15,749 nucleotides of DNA from NCBI GenBank assembly GCA_021790555.1, contig JAJYGY010000388.1, positions 1 to 15,749 on the forward strand, given 5' to 3'. Positions 6,230-13,938 of this stretch are shown in pieces. Both the position numbers and the translations under genes were made by a program. Position 1 is the stretch's first letter. Each line of letters begins with the position of its first letter. The notes beneath the pieces are model-generated. The model made no database searches. It had not been told where the DNA came from and was given only the letters and a program-made list of their open reading frames with translations. This DNA comes from a bacterium. GTDB lineage: Bacteria > Oederibacteriota > JAJYGY01.

Positions 6230-7641
6230 GCCACCTGCCTCCCGAAGAGGTCGTGCTCGTCGCAGTCCTCCACCCGCACGTGGACGAAGTCCCCGGGCCG
6301 GGGGGCCCCCCCGGCCGGGGGGCTGAAGTGGATGCGCCCGTCGATATCCGGGGCGTCCAGGGCAGTCCGGCCCAGGCAGGACCGTCCGCGGCCGCGGGCC
6401 CGGGGGGCCCTGTCCCCGCCGTCGCCCTCGCCGTGCTCCATGCCGTCGTGCCCGGCCCCGGGCTTGTCCTCCACCAGCACGTCCACTTCCCGTCCCAGGC
6501 GCTCCTTCAGGCGCTGGGCCGAGATTTCCGACGCCAGGGCCATGGCCTCGCGGCGGCGGCGCTGCTTGGTCCTGTCGGGCACCTGGCCCTCCATCTCCGC
6601 GGCCGGCGTGCCGGCCTCGCGCGAATAGGTGAAGACCCCCACCCGGTCCAGGCGCGCCTCGCGCAGGAAACCCAGCAGGCCCTCGAACCTCTCCTCGGTC
6701 TCGCCCGGATAGCCCACGATGAAGCTCGACCGGATGGCGGCCCCGGGCAGGGCCCGGCGCAGCCTTTCCACCAGCTTCAGGTTGCTCTCGCGGGTGCCGG
6801 GCCGGGCCATGGCCTTCAGCATCGCCCCGTCGCCGTGCTGCAGGGGGATGTCGACGTACTTCACCAGCTTCTCCGAGCCGGACCAGACTTCCAGAAGTTC
6901 GTCGGTGAGGAAGGCCGGGTAGAGGTAGTGCATGCGGATCCAGCGCAGGCCCTCCACCCGGGAAAGTTCCCCCAGCAGCTGGGCCAGGCGCGGCTGCCCG
7001 TAGAGGTCCCTGCCGTATTCGCTGGTGTCCTGCGAGATCAGGTTCAGCTCCTTCACCCCCAGGGCGGCCAGGTTGCGGGCCTCGGCCACGCAGGACTCCA
7101 CGCTGCGGCTGCGCATCCGCCCCCTCAGCGTGGGGATGATGCAGAAGCGGCAGGCGTGGTCGCAGCCCTCGGCGATCTTCAGGTAGGCCGTGTAGGAGGG
7201 GGTGCACAGCAGGCGGGGCGTGTTTTCGTCGTAGAGGTAGACGGGGGAATGCACGTCCACCAGGGCCTCCTTGCGGCGGTCCTCGGCCAGGACGCGCTCG
7301 GCCACCTCCAGAATCTTGGGGTAGTCGGCCGAACCCAGGAAGGCGTCGATCTCGGGGATCTCCTTCTTCAGTTCCTCGGCGTGGCGCTGCACCAGGCAGC
7401 CGGTGACGATGAGGGCCTTGCAGCGGCCCTTCTTCTTCTGGCGGGCCATCTCCAGGATGGTGTCCACCGACTCTTCCTTGGCCCGGTCGATGAAGCCGCA
7501 GGTGTTGACGATGAGCAGGTCGGCCTGGGACTCGTCCCGGGTGAGGTGGTACTGTCGCTTGGCCAGCATCCCCAGCATCACTTCCGAATCCACCAGGTTT
7601 TTCGGGCAGCCGAGGCTGACCAATCCAACTTTCACGGGCAT
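6226..7641 (-). CDS. rimO: Ribosomal protein uS12 methylthiotransferase RimO
   Basis: RimO is a radical-SAM iron-sulfur enzyme that methylthiolates the conserved aspartate of ribosomal protein S12. The 471-residue protein opens with VGLVSLGCPKNLVDSE, the RimO version of the N-terminal motif. It has the UPF0004 cluster ligands C12, C48 and C82, the radical-SAM triad C160-x3-C164-x2-C167 in EGCDHACRFC, IPLQHGD near 265-271, and a C-terminal TRAM domain from about residue 378. GRTALDAPDIDG (about 424-435) is the expected TRAM element. Residues of about 395-423 form an extra Gly/His/Asp/Arg-rich stretch not usual in the family, making the protein longer than the roughly 440-residue norm. ATG 7641 is preferred; a GTG at 7650 would add three residues and neither has a clear ribosome binding site. 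Its stop overlaps the pgsA start. Confidence 0.97.
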   Translation of the reverse strand: MPVKVGLVSLGCPKNLVDSEVMLGMLAKRQYHLTRDESQADLLIVNTCGFIDRAKEESVDTILEMARQKKKGRCKALIVTGCLVQRHAEELKKEIPEIDAFLGSADYPKILEVAERVLAEDRRKEALVDVHSPVYLYDENTPRLLCTPSYTAYLKIAEGCDHACRFCIIPTLRGRMRSRSVESCVAEARNLAALGVKELNLISQDTSEYGRDLYGQPRLAQLLGELSRVEGLRWIRMHYLYPAFLTDELLEVWSGSEKLVKYVDIPLQHGDGAMLKAMARPGTRESNLKLVERLRRALPGAAIRSSFIVGYPGETEERFEGLLGFLREARLDRVGVFTYSREAGTPAAEMEGQVPDRTKQRRRREAMALASEISAQRLKERLGREVDVLVEDKPGAGHDGMEHGEGDGGDRAPRARGRGRSCLGRTALDAPDIDGRIHFSPPAGGAPRPGDFVHVRVEDCDEHDLFGRQVA

Positions 7642-7675
7642 GGCTGGCACCGAAGGAGGGAGGGCCCGGGCCGGC

Positions 7676-9013
7676 TCAACGCGGCTGCAGGTTCAGGCGG
7701 GGCTGGCTGGTGGGGCTCAGGTCCGCAGGGACGGCCGGCATGCTGGAGGCGGGCTTCCTGCCGGCGCGCCGGGCGTGCCGCACGCGCCTTTCCGCCTCCT
7801 TGCCGTGGCGCCGCAGCCCCAGGGGAGGGACCGAAACCGAAGCCGTGCGGCTGAGGGCTTCGGCCGCCACTTCGGCCTTGGCCTTGGCCAGGAGCGAATC
7901 CTCGGCCTGCTGCAGGGCCTGCGTCACGGTGTTGTCCTCGTTGGGATTCTCCAGGGCCTTCTCCAGGGCCGGCAGGGCCGTGGTGTCGCCGATGTCCTCC
8001 AGCGCCAGGGCCGCCTGCATGCGCACCAGGGCCGACTTGTCCTTCAGGGCCGCCACCAGCTGGGGATGGGCGGTGGAAAGGATCTCGCCCAGGCGCCGCG
8101 CGGCGTCCTGGCGCAGCTCCGGTTCCCTGCCGCGCACCAGCTTGCCGAGTTCCGTCTCCGCATCGTAGAAGGAGAAATCCGCCGGGTTCCAGGAGAAGCG
8201 CTCGCGGTAGGTCTCGCGGCGGAAGGGATGCATGCCCTGGTAGCGGGCCTCCTCGCCCTCGCGGGTGTAGTGGTAGCGCTTCCAGGTGACCGTGCGCAGG
8301 ATGCGCTGGTCGCCGAACTTCAGTTTTTCGCTCATCCAGGCCGGGTTGCCCTCGTACTTGCCGGCCCGGTAGTATTCGTCGGTCTCCTGCCAGGTGAGGC
8401 GCAGGGCCCGGTTGTCGCCCTGGTCGTCGTTGCGGAAGATGGAGACCACCTCGCGGTCGCCGTAGGCGTCGTTGCGCACCAGGTGCCGCACCACGAGCTC
8501 ACGGCTGCCGTCGCTGAGGATGTCGGGGAATTCCACCTTCAGGCCGGGCACCGGATCGGTCTTGAATTCGAAGATCTGCCAGGGCTTCCAGTAGTCCTGG
8601 CCGTCGCCCCACTGCGAGAAGACGATCATCACGTACTCGCCCCGCCCGGCGTAGGGGGCCCACAGCACGGCCGACTTGCGGTCGCTGAAGCCCAGCCGCT
8701 CGTAGCGGATCCGGATCCGGTCCTCCACCGGCTGCTCCCACTGCGGCCACATCAGGGTCCGGTCCACCCGGTGCCGCAGCAGCCCCAGCGCCTTCAGCGT
8801 CTGCCCGCGCAGGGTCTCGTCCTTGCGGGCCAGGTCGTGCTTCAGCCAGTCCATCTGCCAGGCCCTGGCGTTTTGGGGGGCCAGCCAGGTGCGGAAGCCC
8901 TGCCCTTGGTACACCTGCGGCAGGGGCGCCAGGGCGAAGGCCGCGGAGGCGGCGCCCCAGGCCAGCGCCAGGGCCAGCCCCGGCAGGAAACCCTTCCCAA
9001 GACGACGGAACAT
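7676..9013 (-). CDS. Exported HEAT-repeat protein of unknown function
   Basis: The protein has 445 residues. It begins with a classic Sec signal peptide: MFRRLGKG, a hydrophobic core (FLPGLALALAWGAASAAFA), and a likely cleavage site near residues 24-28. Residues of about 85-280 are rich in aromatic and charged residues and look like alternating beta strands (for example VLWAPYAGRGEYVMIVFSQ at 117-135 and DGSRELVVRHL at 168-178); I do not recognise the domain. Residues of about 290-370 form one to three HEAT-like helical repeats (AARRLGEIL, LVRMQAALALEDIG, ALPALEKALEN). The tail (about 395-445) is basic and Pro/Ser-rich. The function is unknown; HEAT repeats usually bind proteins, so a periplasmic scaffold role is a guess. 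ATG 9013 is supported by a perfect GGAGGT; a TTG at 9037 in frame is less likely. It sits between yajQ (70 bp) and rimO (34 bp). Confidence 0.85.
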   Translation of the reverse strand: MFRRLGKGFLPGLALALAWGAASAAFALAPLPQVYQGQGFRTWLAPQNARAWQMDWLKHDLARKDETLRGQTLKALGLLRHRVDRTLMWPQWEQPVEDRIRIRYERLGFSDRKSAVLWAPYAGRGEYVMIVFSQWGDGQDYWKPWQIFEFKTDPVPGLKVEFPDILSDGSRELVVRHLVRNDAYGDREVVSIFRNDDQGDNRALRLTWQETDEYYRAGKYEGNPAWMSEKLKFGDQRILRTVTWKRYHYTREGEEARYQGMHPFRRETYRERFSWNPADFSFYDAETELGKLVRGREPELRQDAARRLGEILSTAHPQLVAALKDKSALVRMQAALALEDIGDTTALPALEKALENPNEDNTVTQALQQAEDSLLAKAKAEVAAEALSRTASVSVPPLGLRRHGKEAERRVRHARRAGRKPASSMPAVPADLSPTSQPRLNLQPR

Positions 9014-9017
9014 TCCC

Positions 9018-9023
9018 ACCTCC
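9018..9023 (-). promoter_or_regulatory. Ribosome binding site deciding the HEAT-protein start
   Basis: GGAGGT is a perfect anti-Shine-Dalgarno match four bases before ATG 9013. It favours this start over the in-frame TTG at 9037, and the protein then begins directly with its signal peptide. Confidence 0.75.
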
Positions 9024-9083
9024 GAAGGAGACTTCAACCCGGGCCTTCAGCCTGGCGCCCAGAAACCCCCGCCCTGCCCGGAC

Positions 9084-9581
9084 TTACCGGTAATTGGTGA
9101 ACTGCAGGTCCACGCCGAAATCCTCGGCCTTGAGCCTGGCGATGGCGTCCTGCAGGTCGTCCTTGCTCCTGCCCGTCACGCGCACCTGGTCGCCCTGGAT
9201 GGAAGCCTGGATCTTCAGCTTCTTCTCCTTCAGGAAGGCCACCACCCGCTTGGCCTTCTCCTGGGGGATGCCCTCCTGCAGCTTGACCGCCTGGCGCACG
9301 GTTCCGGCCGAGGCCGGCTCCACCTTCTGCCAGTCCAGGGCCTTCAGGGAGACCCCGCGCTTGACCAGCTTGGACTGCAGGATGTCCGCCACGGATTTCA
9401 GCTTCACCTCGTCGTCGGATTCCAGCAGGAACTCATTCTTGGTCTTGTCGAAGGAGATGGCGCTCTTGGACCCGCGGAAGTCGAAGCGGGTGGCCATCTC
9501 CTTCACGGCCTGGTTGGTGGCGTTGTCCACCTCCTGCAGGTCCACCTTGGAAACCACGTCGAAGGAATTTTCCTGCGCCAT
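9084..9581 (-). CDS. yajQ: YajQ family nucleotide-binding protein (UPF0234)
   Basis: This 165-residue protein matches the family length of about 163. It begins with NSFDVVSKVDLQEVDNA, the near-invariant YajQ opening, followed by FDFRGSKS (33-40), and ends with FGVDLQFTNYR, the family's typical close. YajQ proteins have two ferredoxin-like folds and bind RNA or GTP in vitro; a Xanthomonas relative binds cyclic di-GMP and acts with a transcription factor. The cellular role in this organism is not known. ATG 9581 is supported by GAGGAG five bases upstream. It follows the rodZ-like gene by 25 bp. Confidence 0.97.
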   Translation of the reverse strand: MAQENSFDVVSKVDLQEVDNATNQAVKEMATRFDFRGSKSAISFDKTKNEFLLESDDEVKLKSVADILQSKLVKRGVSLKALDWQKVEPASAGTVRQAVKLQEGIPQEKAKRVVAFLKEKKLKIQASIQGDQVRVTGRSKDDLQDAIARLKAEDFGVDLQFTNYR

Positions 9582-9606
9582 CTCAGCTCCTCAGGGGTCC
9601 CGAATC

Positions 9607-10599
9607 TCAGGGGTTCGCCGCGGTGGGGCTCTCCGCCGCCGCGGCCGCCGGACTTTCCGGAGCGAACGCCGCGTCCGTCACCTGGGCCGGCACGGGCAGG
9701 GACTGCCCCGAATCCTCGCGCCAGGCCTGCCCCACCTCGAACACCAGCCCGTTCTGCCGCCGGCCCAGGGGTCCCAGGTAGCCCAGGTTCCTGCCCTGCC
9801 ACCACACCCTCAGGGCGCCCACGTTGCCGGCCAGCAGAATGGCCTTGTGATCCACCTGCCAGGTCCGCTTTTCACCCCGCTTCAGGGTGATCAGGGGAAG
9901 GTCCTGGCCGTCGATGTTCAGGGAAAGCCAGCAGTCCCTCCGGGCCCTCAGCCGCAACACCGCCTCCCGCGACGACGGGCCGGCCACGGAAAGGGCCGCC
10001 CCCACCGGCAGGGCCGCCTGCGTGGCCAGGGCCTGGGGCGAAACCGGGGCCAGGCCCAGCGCGGCCTTGTCCGGCGTGATCTCGGCCTCGGGGCCTCCGG
10101 CCACCAGGCCCGTGGCGGGCAGGGAAACTTTGCGCGAGGTCAGGCCGCTGAGCAGCCACAGCACCAGCACCACGCCCAGGGCCAGCGCGGCCCACAGGAC
10201 CCAGCGCTGGCCCGCGCCCGGAGCCTCCGCCCGGCGGACGGAGGCGTTCTCCAGCCCGGCCGCCGGCGGCTGGGGCGCGGAAGGGGCGCGGCGGGGGCCC
10301 TGCAGGCGCGACCAGGCCTGCCTCAGGGGCTCGGGATCGGCCCCGCAGGACTCGGCCATGGCCACGGAAAAGGCCCGGGCGTGGGCCAGCGAAGGGAGGT
10401 CGCCAAAACGCTCCTCCTCCAGGGCCCGCGCCATCCGCTCCGAAATTTTCGTCCTCTGGCAGACCTGCTCCAGGCTCAGGCCCGCCTTCTGCCGGATCTG
10501 GCGCAGCAGGACTCCGGGGCCGGCCGCGGCGCCGGCGCCTTGCGCCGGCGCGGCTTCCACGCCGTCCGGCCTATTGTTTTCCTTCGGTTTTCTGGGCAT
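9607..10599 (-). CDS. rodZ: RodZ-like cytoskeleton/shape protein (HTH, membrane span, DUF4115-like)
   Basis: The 330-residue protein is close to the roughly 337 residues of E. coli RodZ. After a Pro/Ala-rich N-terminus, residues 30-92 form an HTH_25-type helix-turn-helix (LLRQIRQKAGLSLEQVCQRT, KISERMARALEEERFGDLPS). One membrane span lies at about 133-153 (WVLWAALALGVVLVLWLLSG). A linker leads to a beta-rich periplasmic domain at about 211-280 (WLSLNIDGQ, LITLKRGEKRTWQVD, LGYLGPLGRR) of the DUF4115 type. In RodZ the cytoplasmic HTH binds MreB and anchors it to the elongasome. No mreB is in this window, so the symbol rests on domain order. ATG 10599 is eight bases after the lolA stop; the ribosome binding site is weak, suggesting coupling to lolA. 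A near-perfect GC hairpin lies in the early coding region. Confidence 0.88.
   Translation of the reverse strand: MPRKPKENNRPDGVEAAPAQGAGAAAGPGVLLRQIRQKAGLSLEQVCQRTKISERMARALEEERFGDLPSLAHARAFSVAMAESCGADPEPLRQAWSRLQGPRRAPSAPQPPAAGLENASVRRAEAPGAGQRWVLWAALALGVVLVLWLLSGLTSRKVSLPATGLVAGGPEAEITPDKAALGLAPVSPQALATQAALPVGAALSVAGPSSREAVLRLRARRDCWLSLNIDGQDLPLITLKRGEKRTWQVDHKAILLAGNVGALRVWWQGRNLGYLGPLGRRQNGLVFEVGQAWREDSGQSLPVPAQVTDAAFAPESPAAAAAESPTAANP
10529..10551 (-). repeat. Short GC-only inverted/direct repeat in the rodZ 5' coding region
   Basis: The 10-base self-complementary unit GCGCCGGCGC occurs twice, separated by three bases. The two copies are at once direct and inverted repeats and could form a 10-bp hairpin in the mRNA about 48-70 bases after the rodZ start. 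It encodes part of the Ala/Gly-rich N-terminal linker. No U-run follows, so it is not an intrinsic terminator. Confidence 0.6.
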
Positions 10600-10607
10600 C
10601 CCCGGGC

Positions 10608-11342
10608 TCAAGGCAGCAAGGAATTGAACACTTCGTACCCGTCCGGAACATGGTATCGGAACAGGGCGTCCGGCAGGTCTTTGCGCGGGTCTTTTTTGAC
10701 TTCTTCCATGGTATAAGCCCGGATATCGGTGAACCGGACCTCGATGCGGCTGGCCCCGGAAAGCAGTTCGGCCTTCAGCACCACCCAGCGGCGCAGGTCC
10801 ACCCAGAACACGGCCCTGTCGAATCCGGCCGAATCCGGGTCGCGGGGGGTCAGCTGCAGGGCTTCCACGTCGCGGCCCTTGAATTCGGGCCCCACCGGCA
10901 CCAGGCGGGCCAGTCCAGCCTTGGAATAGTAGCGGATGGAGGAGGCTAAATCCAGGAAAAATTGCCCGGAGGTCTTCATCTGCGCCTCGCCCTGCTCCAT
11001 CACCTGCTTGGCCTGGGGCAGCACCATGTAAAGGGTCCTGCCGTCGCAGATCAGCAGCTGGGGGCTGGGCTCGGCGACCTCGTAGCGGGCCTTGCCGCCG
11101 CGCTTCACCCGCAGCGTGCCGGTGAAGCGCCGGTCCGGGGTGTCGGAATCGTCGGAATATTCGGACTTCTCCATGTCGCAGGAAAAGACGGCCTGGCGGG
11201 CCTGGGCCTTGAGCATCTGCGCGAGGATCTGGCGCGCGCTGTAGCGCGGCAGGGACCTCTCCCGCGCCCGCAGGCCCGCCGCGGACCACCCCAGCAGCGC
11301 GGCCAGCGCCAGCGCCCATGCCTTGCCGCCCGCGCCCCTCAC
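10608..11342 (-). CDS. lolA: LolA-like outer-membrane lipoprotein carrier
   Basis: LolA collects lipoproteins released by the LolCDE transporter and carries them across the periplasm to the outer membrane. The 244-residue product has a signal peptide (ALALAALLGWSAAGLRA, residues 10-26, with a likely cut after A26). It then shows the LolA-like single-domain beta sheet: FTGTLRVKRGGKARYEV (73-89), QLLICDGRTLYMVLPQAKQV (95-114), and VFWVDLRRWVVLKAELL (178-194), ending with PDALFRYHVPDGYEVFN. The chosen start is the second of two adjacent GTG codons, at 11342: GAGGAG lies five bases upstream, and the codon overlaps the ftsK stop as GTGA, a common coupling arrangement. The first GTG (11345) would leave only two bases. 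No lolB is seen here, as in many non-gammaproteobacteria. Other DUF4292/LolA-like carriers are possible. Confidence 0.88.
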   Translation of the reverse strand: MRGAGGKAWALALAALLGWSAAGLRARERSLPRYSARQILAQMLKAQARQAVFSCDMEKSEYSDDSDTPDRRFTGTLRVKRGGKARYEVAEPSPQLLICDGRTLYMVLPQAKQVMEQGEAQMKTSGQFFLDLASSIRYYSKAGLARLVPVGPEFKGRDVEALQLTPRDPDSAGFDRAVFWVDLRRWVVLKAELLSGASRIEVRFTDIRAYTMEEVKKDPRKDLPDALFRYHVPDGYEVFNSLLP

Positions 11343-13912
11343 CACGTCTCCTCGTTGGGCGGGGCCGACACCGCCAGGTTCTGCTCGCTGTAGTCGGCCG
11401 GGTTGAGCAGCACCTTGCGGGGCCGGTTCCCGTCGGGCGGGCCGATGATGCCCTCCTCGAACATCAGGTCCAGCAGGCGGGCGGCCCGCCCGTAACCGAT
11501 GCGCATGCGGCGCTGCAGGACCGACGTGGAGGCCTGGCCGGCGTTGATGACGGCGCGCACGGCCTCCTCGTACAGGGGGTCCTCCTGGGCGGCCCCGCCG
11601 CTGCCTCCGGGCGCGCCGGCCTCCTCGCCCTCCCTGGGAAGCGAGGCGAAGCGGGGGTCGAAGACCGGCTGGGCCTGCTTCTTGACGTGGGCCACCACCT
11701 TCTCCACCTCGCCGCCCGAAACGAAGCAGCCCTGCACGCGCACCGGCTTGTTGACGTTGTAGGGGCTGTAGAGCATGTCGCCCCGCCCCAGCAGCGCCTC
11801 GGCCCCGGACCCGTCCAGGATGGTGCGGGAGTCGACCTTGGAAGACACCTGGAAGGCGATGCGGCTGGGGAAATTGGCCTTGATGACGCCGGTGATCACG
11901 TCCACGCTGGGCCGCTGCGTGGCGATGACCAGGTGGATGCCCACGCCCCGGGCCATCTGGGCCAGGCGGGCGATGGAATTCTCCACCTCGTTGGCCGAGA
12001 CCATCATCAGGTCCGCCAGCTCGTCGATGACCACCACGATGTAGGGCAGGCGGCGGTGCTGGTCCTTGGGCGCGTCCTTGGGGATCTCAGCCAGCTCCTC
12101 CCCGGGAATGGGCTCCAGCCCCTCCTTTTCGGCCTCGCGTTCGGCCACCCAGGCGTTGTAGTCGTCGATCTTGCGCATGCCCACCGAGGCCAGCAGCTTG
12201 TAGCGCTGTTCCATCTCCTCCACCATCAGGCGCAGGGCCCCGGGGGCCTCCTTGGCGTTGGCGATCACCGGCCTCAGCAGGTGGGGGATGCTGTCGTAGG
12301 GCGTCAGCTCGACCCGCTTGGGGTCGACCATCAGGAAGCGCACCTCGTCCGGGGCCGCCCGGAAGAGGATGGAGGTGATGATGGCGTTGATGCACACCGA
12401 CTTGCCGGAACCCGTGGCCCCGGCCACCAGCAGGTGGGGCATCTCGGCCAGGTTGGAGAACACCATCGAGCCGCCGATGTCCTTGCCCACGGCGAAGACC
12501 AGCTTGTGCCCGGCCTGGGTGAACTCGCCGGTGTCCACCAGTTCCTTCAGCAGCACCGGGTTGGGCTTGACGTTGGGGATCTCCACCCCCAGGGTGCCCT
12601 TGCCCTGGATGGGGCCCTCGATGCGCACGCTGGCCACCTTGGAGGCCAGGGCGATGTCGTCGGCCAGGGTGACGACGCGCGACATCTTGACGCCCGGCGC
12701 CAGCGAGATCTCGTAGCGCGTCACCGAGGGCCCGGGGCAGACCTCCACCACCTTGGCCGCCACGCCGAAGCTGGCCAGGGCCTTTTCCAGCGTGGCCGAG
12801 ATCTCCTGGTAGTCCGAAGGCGCCGACTTGCCGCCGCCCGCGGCCTCCTTCAGCAGCGAGACCGGAGGCAGCTTGTAGTCCGTCAGTTCGGTGCGCGGCT
12901 GGGCCAGGGCGGCCTCGGTGGAGACCACGGCCGAGGCCGAGGCGGCCTCGTTGACCCGGGGCCCCCCCGCGCTCACCTTGATGGCCTGGCGGTTCTTCAG
13001 GAAGGCCTCTGCCACCTTCTGGCGCTCCTCGGCGCTGATAAGCCTTTCCACCGGGGCGGCCTCCCCCGGCTCACCGGCCTCCTCCTTTTCTCCCGCGGAG
13101 GCCACGGCCTCCTCCACTCGGGGCTTGGCGCGGCCGGCCGCGCCGGCCGGTTCCTGTTCCTCCTCGCCCGCCTGCACCTGCCGCACCCGGCGGACGCGGC
13201 GGGCGGGTTCGGCGGCGCGCGCCGCCGCCCGCCCGCCCAGTCCGCGGACCTGGAAGCCGATCTTGACGCGCTCGAGGACCTGCCAGAAGGCGTTCTTGAC
13301 CAGGGATTCCTGCTCCAGCAGGTAGAGGGCCACCCCCATCAGGGCCAGGCAGATGACCACCGTGCCCACGCCCGAGAAGTAGCGGTCCAGCACCTGGCAC
13401 AGGGCCTTGCCGAACAGGCCTCCCCAGTAGAGTCCCTGGACCGGCCCGGCCTGCAGGGGCGCGGCGAAGGCCAGGTGCACCAGCACCAGCGCCGGCAGGA
13501 CCAGCAGGGCGGCCCCGCCCGCCTTGACCGCCGGGGTGCGCGGCGGGCGGCCGGCCATCAGGGCCAGGCCCCAGGCGCCCAGCAGCAGGGCCAGCACGTA
13601 GCTGCCCAGCCCGAGGCCCCCGAAAAAGACCCTGAGAAGGGCGTGCCCCACGGGGCCCAGCAGGTTGGGCTCCCTGGGCACCAGGGAAAGCAGCAGGGCC
13701 AGCGAACCCACCACCGACAGGAAGCCCGAAAGTTCGGCCTTGCGCTCGCCCGTGAACTCCATGGCCGCCTCCACGGCCAGGACCAGCCAGCCCTTGCGCC
13801 GGGGCGCCGGGCTCCGGCGCGGCGCGGCGGCGCGCCCGGCCGCCTTGCGCCGGGGACCGCCCTTGGGAAGGGCCTTCCTGGACCTGGAATGCTGAATCCG
13901 CCTTTTTGCCAT
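11339..13912 (-). CDS. ftsK: DNA translocase FtsK/SpoIIIE
   Basis: FtsK is a septum-anchored hexameric DNA pump that clears chromosomes from the division site. The 857-residue protein has a very basic N-terminus (1-40) and four to five membrane spans up to about residue 200. A low-complexity Ala/Glu/Arg linker follows (about 225-345), then the alpha/beta motor. Walker A is GATGSGKS (498-505), and Walker B is IVVVIDELADL (625-635) with D630 and E631. DPKRVELTPY (530-539) and ATQRPSVDVITG (664-675) are family signatures. A C-terminal gamma winged helix at about 780-838 (VINAGQASTSVLQRRMRIGYGRAA) reads orientation sequences. ATG 13912, with GAGAGG upstream, is chosen; the frame is open further up, but that part overlaps the RNase J gene and does not resemble FtsK. 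The short linker is more like SpoIIIE than E. coli FtsK. It lies 26 bp after RNase J and overlaps lolA. Confidence 0.97.
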   Translation of the reverse strand: MAKRRIQHSRSRKALPKGGPRRKAAGRAAAPRRSPAPRRKGWLVLAVEAAMEFTGERKAELSGFLSVVGSLALLLSLVPREPNLLGPVGHALLRVFFGGLGLGSYVLALLLGAWGLALMAGRPPRTPAVKAGGAALLVLPALVLVHLAFAAPLQAGPVQGLYWGGLFGKALCQVLDRYFSGVGTVVICLALMGVALYLLEQESLVKNAFWQVLERVKIGFQVRGLGGRAAARAAEPARRVRRVRQVQAGEEEQEPAGAAGRAKPRVEEAVASAGEKEEAGEPGEAAPVERLISAEERQKVAEAFLKNRQAIKVSAGGPRVNEAASASAVVSTEAALAQPRTELTDYKLPPVSLLKEAAGGGKSAPSDYQEISATLEKALASFGVAAKVVEVCPGPSVTRYEISLAPGVKMSRVVTLADDIALASKVASVRIEGPIQGKGTLGVEIPNVKPNPVLLKELVDTGEFTQAGHKLVFAVGKDIGGSMVFSNLAEMPHLLVAGATGSGKSVCINAIITSILFRAAPDEVRFLMVDPKRVELTPYDSIPHLLRPVIANAKEAPGALRLMVEEMEQRYKLLASVGMRKIDDYNAWVAEREAEKEGLEPIPGEELAEIPKDAPKDQHRRLPYIVVVIDELADLMMVSANEVENSIARLAQMARGVGIHLVIATQRPSVDVITGVIKANFPSRIAFQVSSKVDSRTILDGSGAEALLGRGDMLYSPYNVNKPVRVQGCFVSGGEVEKVVAHVKKQAQPVFDPRFASLPREGEEAGAPGGSGGAAQEDPLYEEAVRAVINAGQASTSVLQRRMRIGYGRAARLLDLMFEEGIIGPPDGNRPRKVLLNPADYSEQNLAVSAPPNEETW

Positions 13913-13938
13913 GAAACCTCTCGAAGATGCGGTCCGCG

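Noticed and set aside
6253..7854. Long plus-strand open frame opposite rimO
   Set aside because: The translation is low-complexity (Gly, His, Val, Leu, Gln) and mirrors the rimO coding strand; rimO has all catalytic motifs.
13210..13227. 18-bp perfect GC palindrome in the ftsK linker coding region
   Set aside because: It encodes Ala/Arg repeats in a low-complexity linker; in such GC-rich DNA it is most likely compositional and no protein site is recognisable.
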